Positions 1 through 6,376 of a DNA stretch of 45,395 nucleotides are shown piece by piece (position 1 is the first letter of the stretch; each line of letters starts with the position of its first letter). Under the pieces are notes generated by a model. That model was not told where the DNA came from. It saw only the letters and a program-made list of their open reading frames with translations, and made no database searches. This DNA comes from Spirochaetota bacterium. GTDB lineage: Bacteria; Spirochaetota; Spirochaetia; Treponematales; Rectinemataceae. Position numbers and translations under genes: made by a program. The stretch lies in NCBI GenBank assembly GCA_026398595.1, contig JAPLSO010000068.1:1-45395 (forward strand), read 5' to 3'.

Positions 1-807
1 GGCCATAGCCGGTCCCGTCACCTGGTAGTGCCAGAGCGTGTTGGGGAGCTGGTCGAACTGGTTGAAGATGACGGCGGCGGGGCGGGTGGCTTCGAGCTCG
101 GCGCACTTGTCGAAGATCTCCTTGACGTTGGACTCGCAGCCCGGGGTGGCTATCACCTCCTCGGCCATGGTCTTGAGCCAGTCGAAGCGTTCGCGGCTCA
201 TACCCGCCGGGAGGATGGCTATGCTGGGGCAGCTTAAAAGCCTGGAAATATAGGCGCCGCCGCGGCAGTAGTTGCCGGTCGAGGGCCAGACGGCCTTCTT
301 GGTGCCTGAATCGAACCTTCCTGTGACGAGTTCAGGGGCGAGGCAGGCGTAGGCCGCGCCGACCTTGTGGGCGCCCGTGGGGAACCACTTGCCCGCGAGC
401 CCGATGATCCTGGCCTTGGTGCCTGTCAAGGCTCCGGGAATCTCCAGGTAGTTGACGCCGCCGAAGCCGCCGCCCTTCTCGACGGGCTCGTTGTGCCAGT
501 TCACCCTGAAGAGGTTGCGGGGGTGGACGTCCCAGAGCCCAATGCCGCCCAGTTCCTTCTTTATCGAGGAGGGGATCTTGGCCGGGTCGCGCATCTGCGC
601 GAAGGTGGGGAGGAGGATGCCTTTCTGGCGGCAGCGTTCAATATTTCTTTTTCTTCCGGGTTCATTGATTGTAAGATCGATCATCGTCGGCTCCTTGGTC
701 GAATCCTGCGCGTGCCCATGCCGGCTAGCCAGCCGCTCGGCGCAGTAGTCACAGTATACGATGGGATTGTCTTTTTTTACAGCGGGATTCTCCATGACCG
801 GCGCCAT
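1..807 (-). CDS. PLP-dependent enzyme, TrpB/cysteine-synthase-like (partial, 3' end off the window)
   Basis: Reading the minus strand from 807 gives an open frame to the window edge. It is a fold-type II pyridoxal-phosphate enzyme: the motif PTGAHKVGAA at about residues 143-152 resembles the TrpB Schiff-base site TGAHK, making K148 the likely PLP lysine, and WPSTGNYCRGGAY follows as a phosphate-binding Asn/Gly loop. The reaction cannot be named. The start is uncertain. ATG at 684 has an ideal AAGGAG six bases upstream. The frame stays open to ATG 795 and ATG 807 (AAGGTG upstream), and this extra 41 residues carries a Cys pair (YCDYC). The longest plausible start is given. It lies beyond the terminator of the purine operon and diverges from mrp, so it is probably a separate unit, though a role near the other PLP enzyme at 2516-3679 is possible. 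Confidence 0.7.
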   Translation of the reverse strand, partial: MAPVMENPAVKKDNPIVYCDYCAERLASRHGHAQDSTKEPTMIDLTINEPGRKRNIERCRQKGILLPTFAQMRDPAKIPSSIKKELGGIGLWDVHPRNLFRVNWHNEPVEKGGGFGGVNYLEIPGALTGTKARIIGLAGKWFPTGAHKVGAAYACLAPELVTGRFDSGTKKAVWPSTGNYCRGGAYISRLLSCPSIAILPAGMSRERFDWLKTMAEEVIATPGCESNVKEIFDKCAELEATRPAAVIFNQFDQLPNTLWHYQVTGPAMA

Positions 808-830
808 GCCGGGCACCTTAATTCGCCCCC

Positions 831-859
831 TTGACCTGCCCGTACTTCGAGGCGATTAT
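831..859 (+). promoter_or_regulatory. Predicted sigma70-type promoter for mrp operon
   Basis: TTGACC at 831-836 (5/6 to consensus), 17-base spacer, GATTAT at 854-859 (4/6). The predicted start near 866 leaves about 30 bases of leader with AAGGAG before the ATG at 896. Confidence 0.5.
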
Positions 860-895
860 GGGCATACGCCAAAAACAACCTGAAGGAGCGGAACC

Positions 896-1729
896 ATGGA
901 ACTCGTCCCCGAGAAGAAGCCCAACCTACGTATAAAGCGCGTCATCGGTGTCATGAGCGGCAAGGGAGGGGTCGGCAAATCGACGGTGGCCGTACTCCTG
1001 GCCCAGGCTCTGGCGGCGCGGGGCGAAAAGGTGGGGGTGCTGGACGCGGACATCACGGGCCCCAGCCTTCCCAGGCTTCTGGGCGTGGACTCCTTCAGGG
1101 CCGAATCCGACGGGCAGCGGCTCTTCCCCATCGTCAACGAGGAGGGGATCAAGGTCCTCTCGATCAATCTCTTCAACGAGGAGGAGGACCAGCCGGTGAT
1201 CTGGCGCGGCCCCCTGCTCGGCAAGGCCATAGCGCAGTTCTGGGCGGACACCGAGTGGGGAGATCTGGATTACCTCGTCGTCGATTTTCCCCCAGGAACC
1301 TCCGACGTCGTCCTCACCGCCCTCCAGACCATACCCTTCAGCGGCATCGTCATGGTGGGCACGCCCCAGAACTACGTCTCGATGATCGTCCGCAAATCGG
1401 TCCGGATGGCCTCCATGCTCAAGGCGCCAGTCCTCGGCTTCGTCGAGAACATGGCAACGATGGTCTGCCCCTCCTGCGGCGAAGAGGTGAGGCTCTTCGA
1501 TGATGGGGGCTCGGGCGGCGCCTCCGGCGGCGCCGGAGGCGAGGCATCGAGGCTGGGACTTCCCCTCCTCGCCGAACTGCCCTGGAGGAAGGAGGTGGCC
1601 CAAGCGCGGTCGTTGCGCTGGACCGTCCTTCCCGAGGCCGCGAGGAAGGACGCCGACCGCATCGCCGACGCCGTCGGGCTGGCCCTCTCCGACGCTGAGA
1701 AGACGGCGTCGCGGGCGACCGCGCTCTAG
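896..1729 (+). CDS. mrp: Mrp/NBP35-family Fe-S cluster carrier ATPase
   Basis: A 277-residue P-loop ATPase of the Mrp/ApbC/NBP35 (MinD-like) family, which binds and transfers iron-sulfur clusters in the cytoplasm. The deviant Walker A (GKGGVGKSTVAV) is at about residues 22-33, followed by a Walker A' Asp (DADITGPS). VDFPPGTSD is the Walker B/family signature, and CPSCG near residue 189 is the Cys pair expected to bind a cluster at the dimer interface. A Gly/Ala-rich low-complexity stretch follows the Cys pair. Start 896 has AAGGAG seven bases upstream. The next gene starts nine bases after the stop. A partner with a NifX/NifB-type cluster-binding domain fits a job in metal-cluster assembly or storage. 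The Mo-enzyme XdhA/XdhB lies downstream on the other strand, but a direct link is only inference. Confidence 0.9.
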   Translation: MELVPEKKPNLRIKRVIGVMSGKGGVGKSTVAVLLAQALAARGEKVGVLDADITGPSLPRLLGVDSFRAESDGQRLFPIVNEEGIKVLSINLFNEEEDQPVIWRGPLLGKAIAQFWADTEWGDLDYLVVDFPPGTSDVVLTALQTIPFSGIVMVGTPQNYVSMIVRKSVRMASMLKAPVLGFVENMATMVCPSCGEEVRLFDDGGSGGASGGAGGEASRLGLPLLAELPWRKEVAQARSLRWTVLPEAARKDADRIADAVGLALSDAEKTASRATAL

Positions 1730-1738
1730 GAGCCAGGA

Positions 1739-2437
1739 ATGCCTCGCCCTGTCAGTGAGCGCCTCTTGGGCGCGCCCCTCGCGTCTCGAATCATGAAGCC
1801 CGCCGGATTACCGGCTGGAGTACCGACCGGAATACCGACCCGGGAACTCGAGGAGCTGATCCTCGGATTCGACGAGGCCGAGGCCCTGCGGCTGGCAGAC
1901 CTTGAGGGCCTCTACCAGGAGGCGGCGGCCCGCTCGATGGGGATATCGCGGCAGACCTTCGGCCGAATCGTGGAGACCGCGCGGCGCAAGGTCGCCGACG
2001 CCGTCCTCAACGGCAAAGCTCTCAGGATCGATGGGGGCGAGATAAAAGTACGGGAACAAGGAGAGATGAACATGAAAATAGCTGTGCCTTCGAATGACGG
2101 ACTCGTGGACGAGCATTTCGGCCACTGCAAGGAATTCCTGATTTTCAGGGTCGATGGCGAAAAACTCATAGAGGAGCAGGCCATCCCCTCGCTCGATGGC
2201 TGCGGCTGCAAGTCGGGAGTGGCTTCCGTGCTTGCCCGCTCAGGCGTCACTCACCTCGTCGCGGGCAACATGGGCCAGGGGGCCGTCCACGTGCTCGAGG
2301 CCCAGGGAATCGCCGTGGCGCGCGGAGCCTCAGGCAGCGCTCGCGCCGCGGCCGAAGCCTTCGCTAAGGGCGAGTTCGCCGATTCGGGGAAGGGATGCGC
2401 CGGGCATGGGGAACCGGGCCACGAGTGTGCACACTGA
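1739..2437 (+). CDS. DUF134 (HTH) - dinitrogenase Fe-Mo cofactor (NifX/NifB) domain fusion protein
   Basis: Two domains in 232 residues. Residues about 1-108 are a DUF134 DNA-binding-like domain: KPAG, RELEE, FDEAEALRLAD, and the helix-turn-helix MGISRQTFGRIVE. Residues about 110-232 are a dinitrogenase iron-molybdenum cofactor biosynthesis domain (MKIAVPSNDG, DEHFGHCKEF, CGCKSG, GNMGQGA). The tail is rich in Cys and His (CAGHGEPGHECAH), suggesting metal binding. The family is known as small cluster-binding proteins. The N-terminal Cys residues usual in DUF134 are not visible; this copy begins MPRPVSERLL. A 12-bp tandem repeat adds a GLPAGVPTGIPT segment where related proteins usually read GIPxRELEE. 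AGGAG precedes the start. Likely co-transcribed with mrp. Confidence 0.8.
   Translation: MPRPVSERLLGAPLASRIMKPAGLPAGVPTGIPTRELEELILGFDEAEALRLADLEGLYQEAAARSMGISRQTFGRIVETARRKVADAVLNGKALRIDGGEIKVREQGEMNMKIAVPSNDGLVDEHFGHCKEFLIFRVDGEKLIEEQAIPSLDGCGCKSGVASVLARSGVTHLVAGNMGQGAVHVLEAQGIAVARGASGSARAAAEAFAKGEFADSGKGCAGHGEPGHECAH
1805..1840 (+). repeat. 12-bp tandem repeat x3 inside DUF134 domain
   Basis: Three 12-base units (GGATTACCGGCT, GGAGTACCGACC, GGAATACCGACC) in frame, encoding GLPA-GVPT-GIPT. They expand a conserved short loop without shifting frame. Confidence 0.7.
2058..2074 (+). promoter_or_regulatory. Internal ribosome binding site and start for the NifX-like domain
   Basis: AAGGAG at 2058-2063 lies inside the fused gene, eight bases before an in-frame ATG at 2072-2074. 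Translation from there would begin MKIAVPSNDG, the typical start of stand-alone proteins of this family. The gene may yield both a fused and a short product. Confidence 0.5.
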
Positions 2438-2460
2438 GGCCGAAAAGCGTCCATGGATGA

Positions 2461-2498
2461 AAAAAGCGGCCGTCGAATTTCGATGGCCGTTTTTCTTT
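2461..2498. terminator. Bidirectional Rho-independent terminator
   Basis: Stem CGGCCGTCGA / TCGATGGCCG (arms about 2468-2489, one G:T pair, very short loop), preceded by an A-run and followed by TTTTTCTTTT. It sits between the stop of the DUF134-NifX gene (+) and the stop of the threonine-synthase-like gene (-), so it can end both operons. Confidence 0.75.
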
Positions 2499-2515
2499 TG
2501 TCCAGATACCAGGTT

Positions 2516-3679
2516 TTAAAACCGGGCGCCCACGGCCCTAGCCGCGCCCTTGATGTCCTTGAGCCCCGAGCCCGTCAGCATGACGACGACGGACTCTTCC
2601 GGTCCGATGGCGGCGCGGGATTTCAGGTAGCAGGCGAAGGCGCAGGCGCTGGAGGGTTCGGCGAATAAGCCCGAACCCGCCGAAAGGCGGCGCTGGGCCT
2701 CGAGGATGGCCTCGTCCGACACGGAGACGCCTCTTCCGCTGTATTTTCTGAGCTTCGACAATACGAAGCTGCCGTTGCGCGGGACGTCGACCGAGATCGA
2801 GTCGGCTAAGGTAGAGGAGGGGAGCGGCTCGAAGCTACCCGTCTCGAGGGCGCGGACTATGGCGCTGGAACCTTCGGCCTGGGCCGCCCAGAAGACGGGA
2901 AGCCGCTCGATGCGCCCGAGGGCGAGCAATTCCTCGAAGCCTTTAATCACGCCGGCGAGGATGACCCCGTCGCCCGTGGGCACGAAGACATGGCCGGGGG
3001 CGGCCCAAGCTTGGCCCTTGGCAGTGCCGAGGGCCCGGGCGATTTCGTAGGAGACCGTTTTCTTGCCCTCGATGGTGAGGGGGTTGTAGGCGGTGTTGCG
3101 GGAGAGGACGCCCGTCCGCACCGAGTAGTCCAGGGACTCGTCGAAGGCCTGGTCGTAGGTCCCGTTCACCTCCACAAGCCTGGCCCCGTACTGGAGAACC
3201 TGAATGCGCTTGGCCGCGGGAGCGGCCTTGGGCAAGTAGACGGTGATGGAAAGTCCCGCGGCTGCGCCAACGCAGGCCATGGAGGAGGCGGCATTGCCCG
3301 TGGAGGCGAGGGCTATCTCGCTGATTCCATGTTTGCGGGCGAAGGCCGCGACGAGGTAGCTTGCCCTGTCCTTGAAGGAACCCGAGGGCTCGCAGGTGTC
3401 GTCCTTGAGAAAGAGGTTGGGCGCTCCCAGGCTCTCGCGGAGCCGAGCCGGGGCCCATAGGGGGGTGTCGCCCACAGGGAGGGGCGGGAAGAACTCAGCC
3501 TCGACGGGGAGGGGGAGCTCAAGGATCTTCTCGTCCCGATCGGCCTCGAAGACGCATTCCAGGACGCCTTCGAGGGGGATGCCGGGGGCGTTCTTCCTTC
3601 CGCATTCGTCGCAGAGGTATCTGCCCGGCTCGATCGCGTAAACGCGGCCGCAGGAGGGACAGCGATAGGACCATCTCAT
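2516..3679 (-). CDS. Threonine-synthase-like PLP-dependent enzyme with N-terminal zinc ribbon
   Basis: A 387-residue fold-type II PLP enzyme. The N-terminus has two Cys pairs (CPSC, residues 7-10; CDEC, 23-26) typical of the rubredoxin-like ribbon on some threonine synthases. SGSFKDRA places the PLP lysine at K103, STGNAASSMA is the cofactor-phosphate loop, and TGSGLKD is near the C-terminus. Threonine synthases make threonine from O-phosphohomoserine, but neighbours point elsewhere. It is the last gene of the purine operon, with its ATG overlapping the ygeY stop by 4 bp (ATGA). In E. coli-type clusters this place is held by YgeX, diaminopropionate ammonia-lyase, also fold-type II. A deaminating or beta/gamma-elimination role in purine breakdown is therefore inferred, and true ThrC is the alternative. 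A longer ORF to 3856 is an overlap artefact; GGAG precedes the ATG at 3679. Confidence 0.8.
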   Translation of the reverse strand: MRWSYRCPSCGRVYAIEPGRYLCDECGRKNAPGIPLEGVLECVFEADRDEKILELPLPVEAEFFPPLPVGDTPLWAPARLRESLGAPNLFLKDDTCEPSGSFKDRASYLVAAFARKHGISEIALASTGNAASSMACVGAAAGLSITVYLPKAAPAAKRIQVLQYGARLVEVNGTYDQAFDESLDYSVRTGVLSRNTAYNPLTIEGKKTVSYEIARALGTAKGQAWAAPGHVFVPTGDGVILAGVIKGFEELLALGRIERLPVFWAAQAEGSSAIVRALETGSFEPLPSSTLADSISVDVPRNGSFVLSKLRKYSGRGVSVSDEAILEAQRRLSAGSGLFAEPSSACAFACYLKSRAAIGPEESVVVMLTGSGLKDIKGAARAVGARF

Positions 3680-4886
3680 GCGCGCTTCTCCAGCCTGTAG
3701 GGGAGGGCGGCGTAGAAGGCCGAGCATATCTCGAGATCGTCCACGCGGTTCGTCTCGTTGGGGGCGTGGGCCTGACTCTCGTCTCCGGGGCCGAAGCCTA
3801 TGCAGGGAATGCCATGGCGGCCGCAGATCGCGACGCAGTTGGTGGAGAAGGTCCATTTGTCGACTATAGGCGGCTTGCCGAAGAGGTCGCCGTAAGCCTC
3901 GACGCCGGCGCGCACCAGGGGATGATCGGCCTTGATCTTCCAGGTCGGGAAGTAGAGCTCCTGGGGATAGACTTTGCCTGTGTAGGCCGCCTGCCGGTAT
4001 TCGGGCATCTTGACGGTGAACTTGTCGACCCCGGCATCCTTCAGAACTTTTTCAACCTGGGCGATCGCGAAGGCGTCGGTCTCGCCCCAGGTAAGCCTGC
4101 GGTCGCAGTAGAGCATGGCCTGGTCGGGGACGGCGCACTGGCTCGGTCCCTGGACCTTGATCTGGGACACGGTGATGGTGCCCTTGCCGAGGAATTCGTC
4201 GTCGTCGGGCGTAAGTTCGGCGTTGAGCTTCTCGATGGCCAGGGCTGCCCGCGCCGCCTTGTAGGCCGCGCTCTCGCCCCGCTCGGGGGCCGAGCCGTGG
4301 CAGGAGATGCCCCGGATGTCGATCCTAATCTCCATGCGGCCGCGGTGCCCGCGGTAGAGCCTGCAGGAAGTGGGCTCGGTGGAGACGGCGAAATCGGGGA
4401 CGAAGCCCTCCTCTTCGATCAAATATTTCCAGCAGAGGCCGTCGCAGTCCTCCTCGAGGACGGTGAAAGAGAACCAGATCGAAAAATCCCCGTTGTAGGC
4501 CAGTTCCTTGAGGATGCGCGCCGCCGTGATCATGGAGGCAGCGCCACCCAGCTGGTCGGTGGAGCCGCGTCCGTAGACGAGGCCGTTTTCTATTATTCCT
4601 GAATGAGGAGGCGTTTTCCACTGAGCGGGATCGCGCCCACCCCCACCGTGTCGATGTGGGCGTCGAAGACGAGTTTCTTCTTCCCATGGCCCACGCGGCC
4701 CAAAAGGGAGCCGAGGTCGTCGATGCGGACTTCCTCCATCCCCGCCTCTTTGCAGAGGCGCTCAAGGAAAAGTACGCGCTCCTTCTCCGTCCCCGAGAAT
4801 CCAGGCACCCTGACCATTTCGCCCAGATTTCCCGCCGTATAGTCCCTGTAGGCCTTGGCCTTGGCCGCGATTTCCTTGGCTTTCAT
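3676..4886 (-). pseudogene. ygeY: YgeY family M20 metallohydrolase, single-base frameshift
   Basis: Two frames together make a full-length YgeY-type M20 hydrolase (about 403 residues if repaired). The first part (4886 to about 4640) starts MKAKEIAAKA and ends at the metal site FDAHIDTVGVG. The rest, in the -1 frame, reads QWKTPPHSGIIENGLVYGRG, then STDQLGG, VLEEDCDGL, STEPTS and the C-terminal half to 3676. The shift lies in G-runs on the coding strand (plus 4636-4645) and one added G restores the frame. Metal ligands (H, D, EE, E) look intact on both sides. The family was annotated as selenium-metabolism hydrolase and belongs to the anaerobic purine gene set. GGAG and a 4-bp overlap with ssnA fix the start. 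A sequencing or assembly error is as likely as a real mutation. Confidence 0.85.
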
Positions 4887-6376
4887 AGTTTCTCCATGTT
4901 CTTCCAGAGGCGGCGGGCCTGGACCCTGGCCTCGGCTTGTATTTCTTCCAGATCGAAGAGGGTTTTTCTGTCCTTGATGCGCATCGAGCCGCCGACAGCC
5001 ACGCTCTTCACGGAGCGCGACGAGAGGCCGAAGGCGAGGTGGCCCGCCAGGTTCTCCCCATCGAGGGGTGTGGGCGGATCGTAGTCCCAGTGGACGAGGT
5101 CGGCGGGGTTTCCGGGCGCCAGGACGCCGAACGCGAAGCGTCGGGTTGAAGCGACGCTTCGTCCTGAAGCGATGCTTCGTCCTGAAGCGACGCTTCGTCC
5201 TGAAGCGATGCTTCGTCCTGAAGCGATGCTTCGGGTTGAGCTCGGGGCGGAGTCGCCCGCGTCGGTAAAATCTGCCGCGAAGTAGCGCTCCATCACGCGG
5301 TTGCCCCTGTCCAGGCAGACGAGGAAGTCACCGGGCCACCAGGGTCCCCCCGACTCCCTGTGCCTGAATACGGCGAACTTGAACTCCTCGAGCATGTCGG
5401 CGCCCATGCCATCCGTGCCGAGGACGACGTTCCGGTGGGTCGGCAGAATGCTGTTGTAGCCCACGGCGTTGTTCATGTTGGACCTTGCGTTGTGGGCGAG
5501 AAAGACGTCGCGGGCGTTCATGGTCTCGATCTCGGAGGGCGTGAGCCAGAGTCCGTGCCCTATCATTCCCTTGGGTGTCAGGGCGCCGAGCCGTTCGAGG
5601 CGCTCCACGAGGTCGAGACCGTGGCGATATCGGGAATCGGTGGCGTCGAACTTATCCTCGGCGAGGTGGATGTGGATACCCCTGCCCGTGGACTTCACGA
5701 GGCCGGCGAGGGCCTCGAGGCTTTCGTCGCCCAGGGTGAAGCCGGCGTGGCCGCCGATAGCCCCGTCAACCAAGGGCCTTCGTCCCGTCGCTCTTTCGGC
5801 GTCGATTTCGGCAGCGAAACGCCCGTTCTCGCGCAAGCCCTTCCGGGCCCCTTCCGCACCGTTGCGGTCCGTCGTCTCGTAGCAGAGGATACCCCGAATC
5901 CCGATCTCCTCGTAGGCCTCCCGGATGACCGAAAGGCTGCCGTCGATCGCGTTGGGGCCGGCGTGGTGATCGACGAGAGAGGTGACGCCGGACGCCAGGG
6001 CGTCGGCGCAGCCCGCAAGGGCGCTGGCCTTCAGGATGGGCAGGTCGATGGCCCGGTCCAGGCGCCACCAGAGATGCTCAAGGATTTGGGCGAAGTCCTT
6101 GGAAGGCTCGATGGCCACCTCGATGCCCCGGGACAGGGCAGAGTAGAGGTGGGTGTGGCCGCAGACCAGACCCGGGGAGAGATAGCCGCCCGAGCCCGCC
6201 TTTTCGGCCTTGGGGTATCGGGCGGCCAGTCCCGAGCCGATCTCGGCTATGGTGCCCGCGGCCTGACCCCTGCCCGTTTCCAAACTGTCCGCGGGTCCGT
6301 AAGCGGCGAGATCCGTCGGCTCGGATACCGAGGGAGGATTGAAGGACAGCAGCCTGACCTTTTCGAACAAAATCAT
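4883..6376 (-). CDS. ssnA: SsnA-like amidohydrolase
   Basis: A 497-residue metal-dependent amidohydrolase of the SsnA/TrzN/AtzA type, a cytosolic TIM-barrel deaminase/hydrolase. Visible ligands: CGHTHLYSAL (first HxH), HIHLAED (H and E of the middle sites), GHGLWLT, and LGTDGMGADM (Asp). SsnA is a fixed partner of YgfK and YgeY in the anaerobic purine/selenium clusters, where it is thought to open or deaminate a purine-derived ring; its exact substrate is not shown here. GGAGGT six bases before ATG 6376, and ygfK overlaps by 4 bp upstream. Oddity: residues about 380-409 are five 6-residue repeats (S-I/V-ASGR) from an 18-bp palindromic tandem repeat, inserted between FTDAGDS and FGVLAPGNPAD. 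The core fold should survive this. Confidence 0.88.
   Translation of the reverse strand: MILFEKVRLLSFNPPSVSEPTDLAAYGPADSLETGRGQAAGTIAEIGSGLAARYPKAEKAGSGGYLSPGLVCGHTHLYSALSRGIEVAIEPSKDFAQILEHLWWRLDRAIDLPILKASALAGCADALASGVTSLVDHHAGPNAIDGSLSVIREAYEEIGIRGILCYETTDRNGAEGARKGLRENGRFAAEIDAERATGRRPLVDGAIGGHAGFTLGDESLEALAGLVKSTGRGIHIHLAEDKFDATDSRYRHGLDLVERLERLGALTPKGMIGHGLWLTPSEIETMNARDVFLAHNARSNMNNAVGYNSILPTHRNVVLGTDGMGADMLEEFKFAVFRHRESGGPWWPGDFLVCLDRGNRVMERYFAADFTDAGDSAPSSTRSIASGRSIASGRSVASGRSIASGRSVASTRRFAFGVLAPGNPADLVHWDYDPPTPLDGENLAGHLAFGLSSRSVKSVAVGGSMRIKDRKTLFDLEEIQAEARVQARRLWKNMEKL
5148..5237 (-). repeat. 18-bp palindromic tandem repeat x5 inside ssnA
   Basis: Five head-to-tail 18-base units beginning GAAGCGAYGCTTC. 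Units alternate C, T, C, T, T at the Y position, suggesting an earlier 36-bp unit. GAAGC/GCTTC arms make each unit self-complementary. A degenerate copy flanks at 5135-5147. Units are in frame and encode SIASGR/SVASGR. Confidence 0.9.

Noticed and set aside
3680..3856. Upstream extension of the threonine-synthase-like gene
   Set aside because: It lies inside ygeY in another frame and has no family similarity; SD and ATGA overlap support 3679.
5148..5237. CRISPR-like array
   Set aside because: Units are directly adjacent with no spacers, and in frame within ssnA.
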